A stretch of DNA of 64,000 bases from Actinomadura violacea (GTDB taxonomy: Bacteria > Actinomycetota > Actinomycetes > Streptosporangiales > Streptosporangiaceae): the NCBI RefSeq assembly GCF_017573465.1, contig NZ_JAGEPF010000006.1:1-64000 (forward strand), in the 5' to 3' direction. Made by a program: the position numbers and the translations under genes. This document shows positions 16,672 to 25,548 of the stretch, piece by piece. The notes under the pieces are model-generated. The model was not told where the DNA came from. It saw only the letters and a list, made by a program, of their open reading frames with translations, and ran no database searches. Numbering within the stretch: position 1 is the stretch's first letter; the number at the start of each line of letters is the position of its first letter.

Positions 16672-17847
16672 TCAGCTCTCCCGGGGGTGGAGTTCGGCGA
16701 GGATCTCGGCGGTGTGCTCGCCGAGGGCGGGCGCGGGGCGGCGGAAGGTGGCGAGGCCGGCCCCGAACCGGGTCGGGAACCGGATCTGCGGCCGCCCGCC
16801 CGCGGCGTGGACGAGGCCGCGGGCGGCGACGTGCGGGTCGCCGAGCAGCTCGTCCGGCGTGCTGACGACGGGCGCCCAGGGCAGGTCGAGGCCGGTGAGG
16901 ACGCGGTCCCACCAGGCGAGGTCGCGCGCGGCGAACGTCCCGGTGAGGATCTCGTGCACCTCGCGGCGGCGGGCGGTGCGGTCGGCGCGCCGGTCGAACG
17001 CGGCGGTGTCGAGCGCGGGGAACGCGGGGCCGAGCGCGGTGCGGAACGCGATCCAGAACTTGTCCTCGAACGTCGCGAACGACAGCCGGCGCCCGTCGGC
17101 GGTGGTGAAGACGTCGTTGTCGCCCATGACGAGCGCCCCGCCGCCGGGGGCGCCGGTTCCGGACGCGTCGCCGGGGGCGGCGAGCGCGGGGCCGCCGGCC
17201 CAGGCGGTGGCGGCGTCGTGCAGCGAGATGTCCAGGTGCTGGCCGGTGCCGGTGCGGCGGGCGCCGGTGACGGCGGCGGCGAGGGACAGCGCCGCGTACA
17301 TCGCGCCGATGAGGTCGGCGGCGCGGACGCCGGGACGCGTCGCGGCGCCGTGCACGCCGGGCGGGAGCGCGAAGAAGCCGGACAGGCCGAGGAAGTTGAG
17401 GTCGTGGCCGGGCCGGCCGGAGTACGGGCCGTCCTGCCCGTAGCCGGTGAGCGAGCACAGCACGATGCGCGGGTTGGCGGCGCGCAGCCGCTGGTAGCCG
17501 ATGCCGATCCGGTCCAGGACGCCGGGCCGGAAGCTCTCCACGACGGCGTCCGCGCGGGCGGCCAGCCGCAGGAACGTGTCGCGGCCGTCCGCCGTGCGCA
17601 GGTCCAGCGCGATCGACCGCTTGTTGCGGTTGGACGCGGCGAACCGGTCCGCGCCGAACGCGCGCAGCGGGTCGCCGCCGGACGGGTCCTCGACCTTGAC
17701 GACGTCGGCGCCGAGGTCGGCCAGCAGCATCGTGGCGAACGGGCCGGGCAGCAGCCGCGACAGGTCCAGGACGCGCGTCCCGTCCAGCCCGGACCACGCG
17801 ACGCCGGACCGGGCGGCCCGCGGGTCCGCGGGCGTGTCCTCCGCCAT
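16672..17847 (-). CDS. CaiB/BaiF-family CoA-transferase or acyl-CoA racemase
   Basis: 391 residues. VLDLSRLLPGPFATMLLADLGADVVKVEDP near the N-terminus, FAASNRNKRSIALDLRT, and SGRPGHDLNFLGLSG with the expected catalytic D149 identify the family. The GHDLN motif is closer to alpha-methylacyl-CoA racemases than to formyl-CoA transferases as I recall them, so either 2-methylacyl-CoA epimerisation or CoA transfer is possible. Its promoter carries a perfect palindrome shared with the divergent ligase locus, tying it to the neighbouring TetR. Confidence 0.85.
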   Translation of the reverse strand: MAEDTPADPRAARSGVAWSGLDGTRVLDLSRLLPGPFATMLLADLGADVVKVEDPSGGDPLRAFGADRFAASNRNKRSIALDLRTADGRDTFLRLAARADAVVESFRPGVLDRIGIGYQRLRAANPRIVLCSLTGYGQDGPYSGRPGHDLNFLGLSGFFALPPGVHGAATRPGVRAADLIGAMYAALSLAAAVTGARRTGTGQHLDISLHDAATAWAGGPALAAPGDASGTGAPGGGALVMGDNDVFTTADGRRLSFATFEDKFWIAFRTALGPAFPALDTAAFDRRADRTARRREVHEILTGTFAARDLAWWDRVLTGLDLPWAPVVSTPDELLGDPHVAARGLVHAAGGRPQIRFPTRFGAGLATFRRPAPALGEHTAEILAELHPRES

Positions 17848-17861
17848 GGGCGCTCCTCTCA

Positions 17862-17886
17862 GTTAATGAACTACTTGTTCATTAAC
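17862..17886. promoter_or_regulatory. Perfect operator palindrome before the CaiB gene
   Basis: GTTAATGAAC-N5-GTTCATTAAC, ten-base perfect arms, 15 bases upstream of the CaiB/BaiF start. The same CTCTCAGTTAATGAAC string recurs at 18731-18746 before the acyl-CoA ligase. Most likely the binding site of the TetR protein encoded between them. Confidence 0.75.
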
Positions 17887-18085
17887 GTGCAAAGTGCCCG
17901 GTAATATACGTCACACCGGCAGGGGTGGCAAGAGGTGCGGCGAGGCGTCCGCAGGGACCGTGAGACCCGGTTCGCGGGCATGCCGAAGCCGGCCCCGCAC
18001 CGGCGGGACCTGCGGAGACGTCGAAAGCCGCCCGCCGGCGGGCGGCCGGGCGGCCGGGCGGCCGGGCGGCTAGGCGGGCAGGCGG
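17887..18085. repeat. Intergenic stretch with GGGCGGCC tandem repeat
   Basis: No gene seen. Between 18040 and 18070 the 8-base unit GGGCGGCC is repeated almost four times next to the TetR stop codon; a second partial copy of the gene's last bases (GGCGGCTAG) shows slippage. It separates two minus-strand genes. Confidence 0.5.
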
Positions 18086-18682
18086 CTAGACGGGCAGGTC
18101 GAAGCCGCTGGCCCAGTAGCGGCCGTGGACGGCGAGGTCGAGCAGCATCCGGGTGACCTCCTCGGCGGGCATCGGCGGCACGTCGTGCTCGAGCCACCAG
18201 CGCAGCACCGCGATCTGCTCGCCGACCCACGCCCGCGCCAGCAGCTCGGGGTCGATGCGCGGCTCGACGCCGTTGCGCTCGGCGCGGTCGCGGAACTCAC
18301 CGGTCGTGCGCCGGACGAACGCGTCGGTGAAGTCCCGCAGCGGCCGGCCGTCGCCCTCGCCGCGCAGGATGATCCGGTAGAGGTCGCGCTCGTCGAGGGC
18401 GTGCCGGAACAGCTCCAGGACGGGCTTGCCGGTGAACCCGACCGACGACCCGGCGACGACCGGGCTCAGCCGCGCCGACAGCTCGTCCAGCAGCTCGGTC
18501 GCGACCTGGGCGAACAGGTCCTCCTTGTCGCGGCAGTGGCTGTAGAAGGTGGCGCGCGCGATGTCGGCGCGGCCGGTGATGTCGTCCACCGTGAGGGCGG
18601 CGTAGCCGCGCTCCAGCACGAGGCTCACCAGGGCGTCGCGCAGTGCCCGCCTCGTCCGCCTCGTCCGCCTGTCCTCGGCCAT
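18086..18682 (-). CDS. TetR-family repressor of the acyl-CoA locus
   Basis: 198 residues with an N-terminal HTH (about 10-56, RALRDALVSLVLERGYAALTVDDITGRADIARATFYSHCRDKEDLF) and a C-terminal helical ligand domain. It lies between the CaiB/permease unit and the divergent acyl-CoA ligase unit. Both flanking promoters carry GTTAATGAAC half-sites, which argues that it represses both and senses an acid or acyl-CoA. Confidence 0.9.
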   Translation of the reverse strand: MAEDRRTRRTRRALRDALVSLVLERGYAALTVDDITGRADIARATFYSHCRDKEDLFAQVATELLDELSARLSPVVAGSSVGFTGKPVLELFRHALDERDLYRIILRGEGDGRPLRDFTDAFVRRTTGEFRDRAERNGVEPRIDPELLARAWVGEQIAVLRWWLEHDVPPMPAEEVTRMLLDLAVHGRYWASGFDLPV

Positions 18683-18722
18683 CGCCCGCCTCCCGTCCGG
18701 AGCGTCCCAGCATAGGGAACCC

Positions 18723-18761
18723 TTGACAGTCTCTCAGTTAATGAACAATCTGTACGGAAAC
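18723..18761 (+). promoter_or_regulatory. Acyl-CoA ligase promoter with second operator copy
   Basis: TTGACA at 18723-18728 is followed by GTTAATGAAC (18737-18746), a five-base spacer and a degenerate right arm GTACGGAAAC (18752-18761). The left arm and its CTCTCA preface match the site at 17856-17871. The operator overlaps the -10 area, consistent with repression. Confidence 0.65.
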
Positions 18762-18809
18762 AGCCGGTAAGTTCGGCAGACATCGTTCGAGAACTCTTGG
18801 GGGCGGTCG

Positions 18810-20366
18810 ATGAACCTCGGCATCTACCTCGCACGCAGCGCCCGGTACTGGCCGGACGAGCGCGCCGTCGTGTGCGGCGAGCACGTGTGGACGTTCCGGG
18901 AACTGGAGGCCGAGGCCGACCGGCTCGCCGCCGCGCTCGTCGCGCGCGGGCTGCGGCCCGGCGACGCGGTCGCGAGCCTGGCGTGGAACCGGGGCGAGCT
19001 GGTCGTCACCGAGTTCGCGCTCTACAAGGCCGGGCTGACCAGGGCGCCGATCAACGCGCGGCTCGGCCGGTCGGAGATCGGGCACATCCTCGGCTACGCG
19101 CCCGTGAAGGCGCTGCTGTTCGACGCGGCGCACCGCGAGGACGCGCTCGCCGCGCTGGAGGCCGCCGGCACCGGCTGCCTGGCCGTCCAGTACGACGGCG
19201 ACGCGGGCGGCGCCCTCGGCTACCGGGACCTGCTCGCCGAGGGGAACGGCGGGCCCGTCCGCGTCGAGGTCGCCGACACCGACCCGGCCGTCCTGAACTT
19301 CACCTCCGGCTCGACCGGCGCGCTGAAGGCGGCGACGCAGACGTTCGGCAACCGGCTCGCGAACATGCGCAAGCAGCTGATGAGCGACGAGTCGCGGCCC
19401 CGGCCCGGCAGCCGCTACCTGGCCTGCGGCCCGATCACGCACGCCGCCGGGATGGGCCTGCTCGCCGGGGTGTTCGGCGGCGCGACCGCGCACATCCTGC
19501 CCGCGTGGGACGTCGAGGCGTTCCTCGACACCGTCGAGCGGGAGCGGATCACCGCGACGTTCGTCGTCCCGACGATGCTGAACCTGCTGATGGCGCATCC
19601 GGGGCTCGCCGAGCGCGACCTGTCCAGCCTGACGAGCCTGCGGATCGGCGGCGCGCCCGTGTCGCCGCGCAGGCTCCGCGAGGCCGTCGCGGTGTTCGGG
19701 CCGATCATCGCGCAGGGCTACGGGCTCGGCGAGACGACCAGCGTCGTCGCCGGCCTGAACAGCGCGGAGATCGCGAACGCCGTCGAGAACGACCCGGAGC
19801 TGCTCGCATCCTGCGGCCGCGCCGCCTACGACACCGAGATCCGGGTCGTGGACGAGGACGGCGGAGAGCTGCCGCCCCGCGAGGTCGGCGAGATCATCGT
19901 CCGCGGCCCGGACTGCGTCACCGAGTACTGGCGGGAGCCGGAGCTGTCGGCGCAGACGTTCCGCGACGGCTGGGTGCACACCGGCGACCTGGCCTGGATG
20001 CGCGAGGACGGCTACCTGTTCATCGTCGACCGCAAGAAGGACATGATCATCTCGGGCGGCTTCAACATCTACTCGACCGAGGTCGAGGCGGTGCTGTACG
20101 AGCACCCGGGCGTCCGCGAGGTCTGCGTCGTCGGCGTGCCGGACGAGCGGTGGGGCGAGGCCGTCAAGGCGGTCGTCGTGCCGTCCGCGCCCGGCGCCGT
20201 CACCGGCGACGAGCTGATCGCGTTCTGCGCCGAGCACCTCGACCGGTTCAAGAAGCCGCGGTCGGTCGACCTCGTCGACGCCCTCCCGCACAACCGCAAC
20301 GGCAAGGTCGACCGCAAGGCGGTCCGCGCGCCGTTCTGGGCCGGCGCCGACCGGCACGTCAACTGA
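18810..20366 (+). CDS. AMP-forming acyl-CoA synthetase/ligase
   Basis: 518 residues of the ANL superfamily. The phosphate-binding loop is LNFTSGSTGALKAATQT (about 165-180), where the usual P-K-G is replaced by L-K-A. The GYGLGETT motif is near 303, HTGDLAWM near 389, MIISGGFNIYSTEVE and the C-terminal NRNGKVDRK lysine follow. It activates a carboxylic acid to its CoA thioester. The acyl-CoA dehydrogenase follows after 17 bases, giving a two-step catabolic operon under the TetR-type operator. Confidence 0.88.
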   Translation: MNLGIYLARSARYWPDERAVVCGEHVWTFRELEAEADRLAAALVARGLRPGDAVASLAWNRGELVVTEFALYKAGLTRAPINARLGRSEIGHILGYAPVKALLFDAAHREDALAALEAAGTGCLAVQYDGDAGGALGYRDLLAEGNGGPVRVEVADTDPAVLNFTSGSTGALKAATQTFGNRLANMRKQLMSDESRPRPGSRYLACGPITHAAGMGLLAGVFGGATAHILPAWDVEAFLDTVERERITATFVVPTMLNLLMAHPGLAERDLSSLTSLRIGGAPVSPRRLREAVAVFGPIIAQGYGLGETTSVVAGLNSAEIANAVENDPELLASCGRAAYDTEIRVVDEDGGELPPREVGEIIVRGPDCVTEYWREPELSAQTFRDGWVHTGDLAWMREDGYLFIVDRKKDMIISGGFNIYSTEVEAVLYEHPGVREVCVVGVPDERWGEAVKAVVVPSAPGAVTGDELIAFCAEHLDRFKKPRSVDLVDALPHNRNGKVDRKAVRAPFWAGADRHVN

Positions 20367-20383
20367 TCGGTCTGGAGACCCCG

Positions 20384-21562
20384 ATGACCTTCTCCCTGCG
20401 GCCGTCCTACGACGGCGACCCGGAACTCGCCGCGCTGGTCGGGCGGCTGCGCGGCTACCTCGACGGCGAGCTCGCCGACTACGAGCGCGAGCACGGCGTC
20501 GACCGGACGACCCCGATCAGCCGCGCGCTCCTCGAACCGGTGTGGCGGCGCAGCCGCGAACTCGGCTTCTACGGCATCCACCTGGCCCCGGAGTTCGGCG
20601 GCCAGGGCCTCACCCACACCCGGCTCGCCGCGCTGAAGGAGGAGGTCGCGGCGGCCGGGCGCGTCCTCGGGCACAGCGTCCTCGGCGAGATGGGCGGGCC
20701 GCTGCGCGCCGGCGACGTGTTCCGCACCGCGACCCCGCACCAGCTCGGCACCTACCTGCTGCCGGTCGCGCGGGGCGAGCGCGCCTGCTGCTTCTCGCTC
20801 ACCGAGGCCGACGCGGGCTCCGACGTCCGCGCGATGAGCACGACGGCGGTCCGGGACGGCGACGGGTACCGGCTGACCGGCCACAAGGTGTTCAGCAGCG
20901 CCGGGCCCGTCGCCGACTTCGCCATCGTCATCGCCCGCATGGACGGCACCGAGAAGTCGTTCTCGGCGTTCATCGTCGACCTCGACAGCCCCGGCTGCGA
21001 GGTCGTGGACGGCGCGACGCCGATGTCCGGCGAGCACATCGAGAGCGACGTCATCCTGAAGGACTGCCTCGTCCCCGCCGCGAACCTCATCGGCGCCGAG
21101 GGCGACGGCATGAAGATCGGCCTCGGCCGCGTCACCGTGAACCGGCTGCTGCACTGCCCGACGCTGCTCGGCATGACGAGGCGCGCGCTCCAGCTCACCC
21201 TCGACCGGGCGCGGACCCGCGTCGTCCACGGCGGCCCGCTGATGCAGCTGCAGGCCATCCAGCACAAGCTCGCCAACATGGCCACCGGCTTCTACGCGGC
21301 CCGGTCGATGACGTACGCGGCGCTCGCCGACCTCGACGCGGGCACCCCGCCGCGGCTGGAGGCGTTCATGTGCAAGCTGTTCGTCGCCGAGACCGCCTTC
21401 GACATCCTCGACGAGGCCGTCCAGATCCACGGCAAGGAGGGCCTGACGCAGGGCAACGAGGTCGAGTACCTGTTCCGGAAGGTCCGGATGTTCCGGGTGC
21501 TGACCGGGACGTCCGAGATCCAGCGCAACGGCATCGCCAAGGGCCTCGCCATGCTGCCGTGA
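20384..21562 (+). CDS. Acyl-CoA dehydrogenase
   Basis: 392 residues with the usual three parts: N-terminal helices (YGIHLAPEFGGQGL), the beta domain with CCFSLTEADAGSDVRAM and DGYRLTGHKVFSSAG, and C-terminal helices ending VQIHGKEGLTQGNEVEYLFRKVRMFRVLTGTSEIQRNGIAKGL. It oxidises the CoA ester made by the upstream ligase using FAD, passing electrons to ETF. Chain-length or branching preference cannot be read directly; the neighbouring CaiB-type enzyme hints at 2-methyl-branched substrates. Confidence 0.9.
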   Translation: MTFSLRPSYDGDPELAALVGRLRGYLDGELADYEREHGVDRTTPISRALLEPVWRRSRELGFYGIHLAPEFGGQGLTHTRLAALKEEVAAAGRVLGHSVLGEMGGPLRAGDVFRTATPHQLGTYLLPVARGERACCFSLTEADAGSDVRAMSTTAVRDGDGYRLTGHKVFSSAGPVADFAIVIARMDGTEKSFSAFIVDLDSPGCEVVDGATPMSGEHIESDVILKDCLVPAANLIGAEGDGMKIGLGRVTVNRLLHCPTLLGMTRRALQLTLDRARTRVVHGGPLMQLQAIQHKLANMATGFYAARSMTYAALADLDAGTPPRLEAFMCKLFVAETAFDILDEAVQIHGKEGLTQGNEVEYLFRKVRMFRVLTGTSEIQRNGIAKGLAMLP

Positions 21563-21597
21563 GCGGGAGGCGGCCCAGGTGGACGTAAGGTGAACGC

Positions 21598-22275
21598 GTG
21601 TCGGACTCATCGCCGCGCCGGCTGCCCAGAGGGCGCTCCGCGCTGTCACCGGAGGAAGTCGAACGCATCCAGCGGTCGCGGCTGTGCGCCGCGATCGCCG
21701 AGGTGATGGCCGAGAAGGGATATGTCGCCACCTCGGTGGCGGACGTGCTGCAGCGGTCGGGGGTGTCGCGGCAGAGCTTCTACCAGGTGTTCGACAGCAA
21801 GCTCGACTGCTTCATGGCCGCGTTCGACGTGGCGCGGGAGCTGCTGCTGCAGCATCTGATGGAGATGGTCGGCGGCGACGAGCACGGCCTCCTCGCCGAC
21901 GCGGCGCGCGACCCGATGGACCGGTTCGAGCAGGCGTTCACCGCCTACCTCGAGGCGCTCGCCATCGAGCTGCCCTACACCCGACTGTTCCTCATCGAGG
22001 TGTACGCCGCGGGACCGGAGGCGATCCGGCGGCGCGCGAACCTGCAGGACACGATCATCGACGTGCTCGGCGACCTGCTCGGCGTCCGCGACGACGCGGG
22101 CCGCTTCACCTGCCGGATGGTCGTCGCCGCGACGAGCACGCTGGTGACGAACGCGGTCGCCGACAACGACCTGGACGCGCTGCGCGCGGTCGGCCCGCCG
22201 CTGGTCCGGAACGTGCGCACGCTCTGGGAGGCCGGGGCGTTCGGGAACCGGCCGGTCCCGGACCCCTCCGCCTGA
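21598..22275 (+). CDS. Second TetR-family regulator
   Basis: 225 residues from a GTG, with HTH at about 27-72 (RSRLCAAIAEVMAEKGYVATSVADVLQRSGVSRQSFYQVFDSKLDCF). It lies 35 bases after the acyl-CoA dehydrogenase in the same direction, so it may be the last gene of that operon. Its stop lies inside a 19-base tandem repeat. Its target is unknown; it does not resemble the neighbouring TetR closely. Confidence 0.85.
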   Translation: MSDSSPRRLPRGRSALSPEEVERIQRSRLCAAIAEVMAEKGYVATSVADVLQRSGVSRQSFYQVFDSKLDCFMAAFDVARELLLQHLMEMVGGDEHGLLADAARDPMDRFEQAFTAYLEALAIELPYTRLFLIEVYAAGPEAIRRRANLQDTIIDVLGDLLGVRDDAGRFTCRMVVAATSTLVTNAVADNDLDALRAVGPPLVRNVRTLWEAGAFGNRPVPDPSA

Positions 22276-22313
22276 CCCGGACCCCTCCGCCTGACCCGGA
22301 CGCGCCCGCCTGG
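22257..22313. repeat. 19-base tandem repeat at the end of the TetR gene
   Basis: CCCGGACCCCTCCGCCTGA occurs twice exactly (22257-22275, 22276-22294) with a third degenerate copy. The first copy encodes the C-terminal residues and stop. Probably replication slippage. Confidence 0.7.
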
Positions 22314-22324
22314 CCCTGCCGCGT

Positions 22325-22666
22325 TCAGTCGTCGCCGGACGACTCGAGCGCGCGCTCCAGCTCGTCGACGTGCAGGAGGGCGCGGTCGACGTGGCCGGTG
22401 CGGTACGCGGCGCGCCCGACCAGGTGCGCCGCGACCGGGACGGTGATGATCTGCAGCAGCGCGACCAGCACCAGCGAGGTGAGCACCTCGATGGTCGGGA
22501 ACCGGACTCCGACGCCGGCCAGGACCAGCAGCAGCCCGACGGCCTGCGACTTCGTCGCGGCGTGCATCCGGGTGAACAGGTCGGGCAGCCGCAGCAGGCC
22601 GAGCCCGGCGCTGAGCGAGGCGCCCGCGCCGAGCAGCAGGAACGCCGCCGTGAACGCCGTCCTCAC
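22325..22666 (-). CDS. mnhG: Mrp/Mnh antiporter subunit G
   Basis: 113 residues: three hydrophobic helices and the conserved RLPDLFTRMHAATKSQAVGLLLVLAGV motif of MnhG/PhaG. A small membrane subunit of the multi-subunit Na+(cation)/H+ antiporter. The GTG start overlaps the mnhF stop by four bases; it is the last gene of the operon. A charged tail (about 90-113) follows the helices. Confidence 0.9.
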   Translation of the reverse strand: MRTAFTAAFLLLGAGASLSAGLGLLRLPDLFTRMHAATKSQAVGLLLVLAGVGVRFPTIEVLTSLVLVALLQIITVPVAAHLVGRAAYRTGHVDRALLHVDELERALESSGDD

Positions 22667-22956
22667 GCGTCCGCCCCCTGGTCCGGTTCGTCGGGGCGGG
22701 GGACATGGTGGGTGAGGAACCGGGCGACCGCGACCGAGCCGACGAACGCGACCAGCGACAGGGCGAGCAGCGTCGGCATGACCCAGGTGACGCCGTCGGC
22801 GACCGCGGACGTGCCGAGCCCGGCCATGATCACGGCGAGCAGGACGTCCAGGGCCATGGCGCGGTCGAGCATCGACGGGCCGCGGACGATCCGGACGAGG
22901 GTGCACGCGGCGGCGAGGAACAGCACCGCCGTCACCGCGTCCAGCACGATGGTCAT
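22663..22956 (-). CDS. mnhF: Mrp/Mnh antiporter subunit F
   Basis: 97 residues, three helices, with VRGPSMLDRAMALDVLLAVIMAGLG as the MnhF signature. It overlaps mnhE by four bases (ATGA). The family is required for complex function and, in some bacteria, linked to bile-salt or anion efflux. Confidence 0.9.
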   Translation of the reverse strand: MTIVLDAVTAVLFLAAACTLVRIVRGPSMLDRAMALDVLLAVIMAGLGTSAVADGVTWVMPTLLALSLVAFVGSVAVARFLTHHVPRPDEPDQGADA

Positions 22957-23510
22957 GACCGGTCCTCCCTGAGGGCGCGCAGGTCGGCGGGGGTGCCGAA
23001 GGCCCGGACCGTCCGGTGTTCGAGGGCCTGGACGTCCCGCCGGGCCTTCTCGACGGCGGCGTCGTCGGCGGCGCCGAGTACGTGCAGGAACAGCGTCGCG
23101 TCGGAGTGCCGGACGTCGAGCACGAGCGTGCCCGGCGTCGCCGACAGCGAGATCGCCATGATGGTGAGAATCAGGTCGGAGCGGGTGCGCAGCGGCACCG
23201 CGATGACCGAGTTCCGCTTGGCCCGGCCGCGCCCGCCGGCCGCCTGCCAGGCCAGCGGACCGGCGCTGTGCAGCAGGTCGGCGGCGGCGCGCAGCACGAA
23301 GACGATGAGGCCGGCGGGCCGGAGCCGCAGTTGCGGGCCGATCGGCGGGAGCGGGAACACCAGTTGCAGCAGCACGGCGAGCGCCAGCCCGGTGAGCAGG
23401 TTCGGGACGGACGGCCGGTCCCACAGCAGCATCCATACGAGCGTCAGCCAGACGACGGCGGGCAGCCGGATCGCGCGGCGGCGTCCGACCCGGATGGTGA
23501 ACTCCCTCAA
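22953..23510 (-). CDS. mnhE: Mrp/Mnh antiporter subunit E
   Basis: 185 residues, with the C-terminal family motif DLILTIMAISLSATPGTLVLDV and a two-helix N-terminus. The start is set at TTG 23510 because it overlaps the mnhD stop (TTGA) and is preceded by GGGAGG at the right distance; no ATG or GTG gives a better N-terminus. Confidence 0.85.
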   Translation of the reverse strand: MREFTIRVGRRRAIRLPAVVWLTLVWMLLWDRPSVPNLLTGLALAVLLQLVFPLPPIGPQLRLRPAGLIVFVLRAAADLLHSAGPLAWQAAGGRGRAKRNSVIAVPLRTRSDLILTIMAISLSATPGTLVLDVRHSDATLFLHVLGAADDAAVEKARRDVQALEHRTVRAFGTPADLRALREDRS

Positions 23511-25024
23511 GTGGCGCCTCCCGACGGGAACACGGCCTGGACGTAGGTCTGCGGGGCGAGCAGTTCGGTGGCGGCGCGCTCGCACAGCGCGTAGAGCGGG
23601 CCTCCGGCGGCGGTATAGGCGAGGCTGAGGACGACCAGGGCGGCGCTTCCGGCGACCATCGCGATGGGCAGCCGCCCAGCGCGCGCGCCTTCGGGCATGT
23701 CTTCGGGCGGGGCGCTCCAGAACGCCTGGTTCCACACCTTCACCAGCGAGTACAGGGTGAGCAGGCTCGTCACGACGGCGCCCGCGACGAGGGCGTCCGC
23801 GAGCGGCCCGCCCTGCGCGAGCCCGGCCCGCAGCAGGCCGAGCTTGCCGAGGAACCCCGACAGCGGCGGGATCCCGCCGAGGTTCATCGCCGGGACGAAG
23901 AACAGCACGCCGACCAGCGGCGCGGTGCGCGCGAGCCCGCCGAGCCGGGCCAGGGACGTCGCGCCGCCGCGCCGGTCGATCAGCCCGGCGACCAGGAACA
24001 GCGTGGTCTGGATCGTGATGTGGTGCAGGACGTAGAAGACGGTCGCGGCGAGCCCCGCCGCCGAGTCCAGCCCCACCCCGAAGATCATGTAGCCGATGTG
24101 GCTGACCAGCGTGAACGACAGCAGCCGCCGGACGTCGATCTGCACCATCGCGCCGAGCACCCCGACGAGCATGCTGAGCAGCGCCGCGACCAGCAGCACC
24201 CGGCGCAGGTGCCCGCCGGGGAACAGCAGCGTCTCGGCGCGGATGACCCCGTACACGCCGATCTTGGTGAGCAGGCCCGCGAACACGGCGGTGACCGGGG
24301 TCGGCGCGGACGGGTAGGAGTCGGGCAGCCACATCGACAGCGGGAACACCGCCGCCTTCACCGCGAACGCGGTCAGCAGCGTCACCTCGGCGATGCGGGC
24401 GACGGGGCCGGGCAGCTCGGCGATCCGCCACGACAGCTGCGCCATGCTGACGGTGCCCGTCGCCGCGTACAGCACGGCGATCGCGACGAGGAACAGCATC
24501 GACGACAGCAGCGCGACGATGATGTAGGTCGTCCCGGCGCGGACGCGGGCCATGGTGCCGCCGAGCGTCACCAGCACGTAGCTGGCCATCAGCATCATCT
24601 CGAACCCGACGAACATGTTGAACAGGTCGCCGGCGAGGAACGCGTCGCAGACGCCGGCGGCGAGCAGCAGGTAGGTGGGGTGGAACACCGACATCGGCGT
24701 GTCCCGGTCGCGTTCGGCGGCGTCCTGCCCGAACGCGTACACCATCACGCACAGGGTGACGGCGGACGAGACGACGAGCATCACCGCGGACAGCCGGTCG
24801 GCGACGAGCGTGATGCCGACCGGCGCGGGCCATCCGCCGAGCTGCACCGCCTGCGGGCCGTCCCGGTCGGCGCGGACCAGCAGCGCGATCGCGACGCCGA
24901 GGACGGCGGCGAGCGCGGCGACGCTGATCGCGCGCTTGAGCAGCGGGTGCCGCGGCCCGATGACGATCTTGACGCCGGCGGCCAGGACGGGCAGCAGCAC
25001 CGGCAGCGGGACCAGCGCGTTCAC
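23507..25024 (-). CDS. mnhD: Mrp/Mnh antiporter subunit D (NuoN-like)
   Basis: 505 residues, about fourteen helices, homologous to NADH-dehydrogenase proton channels. FEMMLMASYVLVTLGG, KAAVFPLSMWLPDSYPSAPTPVTAVFAGLLTKIGVYGVIR and LHHITIQTTLFLVAGLI carry the conserved Lys and Glu of the proton path. GTG start overlapping mnhC (GTGA). Confidence 0.92.
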   Translation of the reverse strand: MNALVPLPVLLPVLAAGVKIVIGPRHPLLKRAISVAALAAVLGVAIALLVRADRDGPQAVQLGGWPAPVGITLVADRLSAVMLVVSSAVTLCVMVYAFGQDAAERDRDTPMSVFHPTYLLLAAGVCDAFLAGDLFNMFVGFEMMLMASYVLVTLGGTMARVRAGTTYIIVALLSSMLFLVAIAVLYAATGTVSMAQLSWRIAELPGPVARIAEVTLLTAFAVKAAVFPLSMWLPDSYPSAPTPVTAVFAGLLTKIGVYGVIRAETLLFPGGHLRRVLLVAALLSMLVGVLGAMVQIDVRRLLSFTLVSHIGYMIFGVGLDSAAGLAATVFYVLHHITIQTTLFLVAGLIDRRGGATSLARLGGLARTAPLVGVLFFVPAMNLGGIPPLSGFLGKLGLLRAGLAQGGPLADALVAGAVVTSLLTLYSLVKVWNQAFWSAPPEDMPEGARAGRLPIAMVAGSAALVVLSLAYTAAGGPLYALCERAATELLAPQTYVQAVFPSGGAT

Positions 25025-25548
25025 CGGCCGTCCCTCCGCGGCCGGCCGTCCCTCCGCGGCCGGCCGTCGCGGGGGACGCCGCCGGGGAAGTCGCTGTCGG
25101 GCTCCTCGCGGGCGCCGAGCTCGGACGGGTCGGCGACGGCGCGCCGCTCGCGCTCGGCGCGCAGCCCGACGTCGTCCTCGCTCTCGCGGCGGACCCGCAG
25201 GTCCTCGATGTCGTCGCGGACGTCGTCGTCGCCGCTGAGCCGGCCGCCGCGGTAGGCGATGGCGAGGGCGAACGCCGCCGACGCCAGCGAGATCACGATC
25301 GCGGTGAGGATCATCGCCTGCGGCAGCGGATCGCTCAGCGCGCGGTGCGGGCCACCGTGCGGGCCGCGGGAGGCGAGGATCGGCGCGGCGCCGGCCGGGC
25401 CGCCCGCCGTGAGGATCAGCAGGTTGACCCCGTTGCTGAGCACCAGCACCCCGACGACCAGCCGGGACAGGCTGCGCTCCAGCAGCAGGACGACACCGGC
25501 GGCGACGAGCGTCCCGCCGGTCGCGGCGAGCACCAGCGACGGGCTCAC
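25021..25548 (-). CDS. mnhC: Mrp/Mnh antiporter subunit C (NuoK-like)
   Basis: 175 residues: three helices of the NuoK-like core (about 1-105, including VLSNGVNLLIL and DPLPQAMILTAIVISLASAAFALA), then a 70-residue charged cytoplasmic tail that ends in repeated RPRRDG units encoded by an 18-base tandem repeat. The core is intact. The GTG start overlaps the mnhA stop. Confidence 0.9.
   Translation of the reverse strand: MSPSLVLAATGGTLVAAGVVLLLERSLSRLVVGVLVLSNGVNLLILTAGGPAGAAPILASRGPHGGPHRALSDPLPQAMILTAIVISLASAAFALAIAYRGGRLSGDDDVRDDIEDLRVRRESEDDVGLRAERERRAVADPSELGAREEPDSDFPGGVPRDGRPRRDGRPRRDGR
25024..25068. repeat. 18-base tandem repeat in the mnhC 3' end
   Basis: CCGGCCGTCCCTCCGCGG is repeated twice exactly with a third partial copy and encodes the RPRRDG repeats at the MnhC C-terminus. 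Likely length-variable between strains. Confidence 0.7.

Noticed and set aside
14417-17443. 1,008-residue plus-strand open frame
   Set aside because: Out-of-frame shadow of the methyltransferase and antisense shadow of the permease and CaiB genes.
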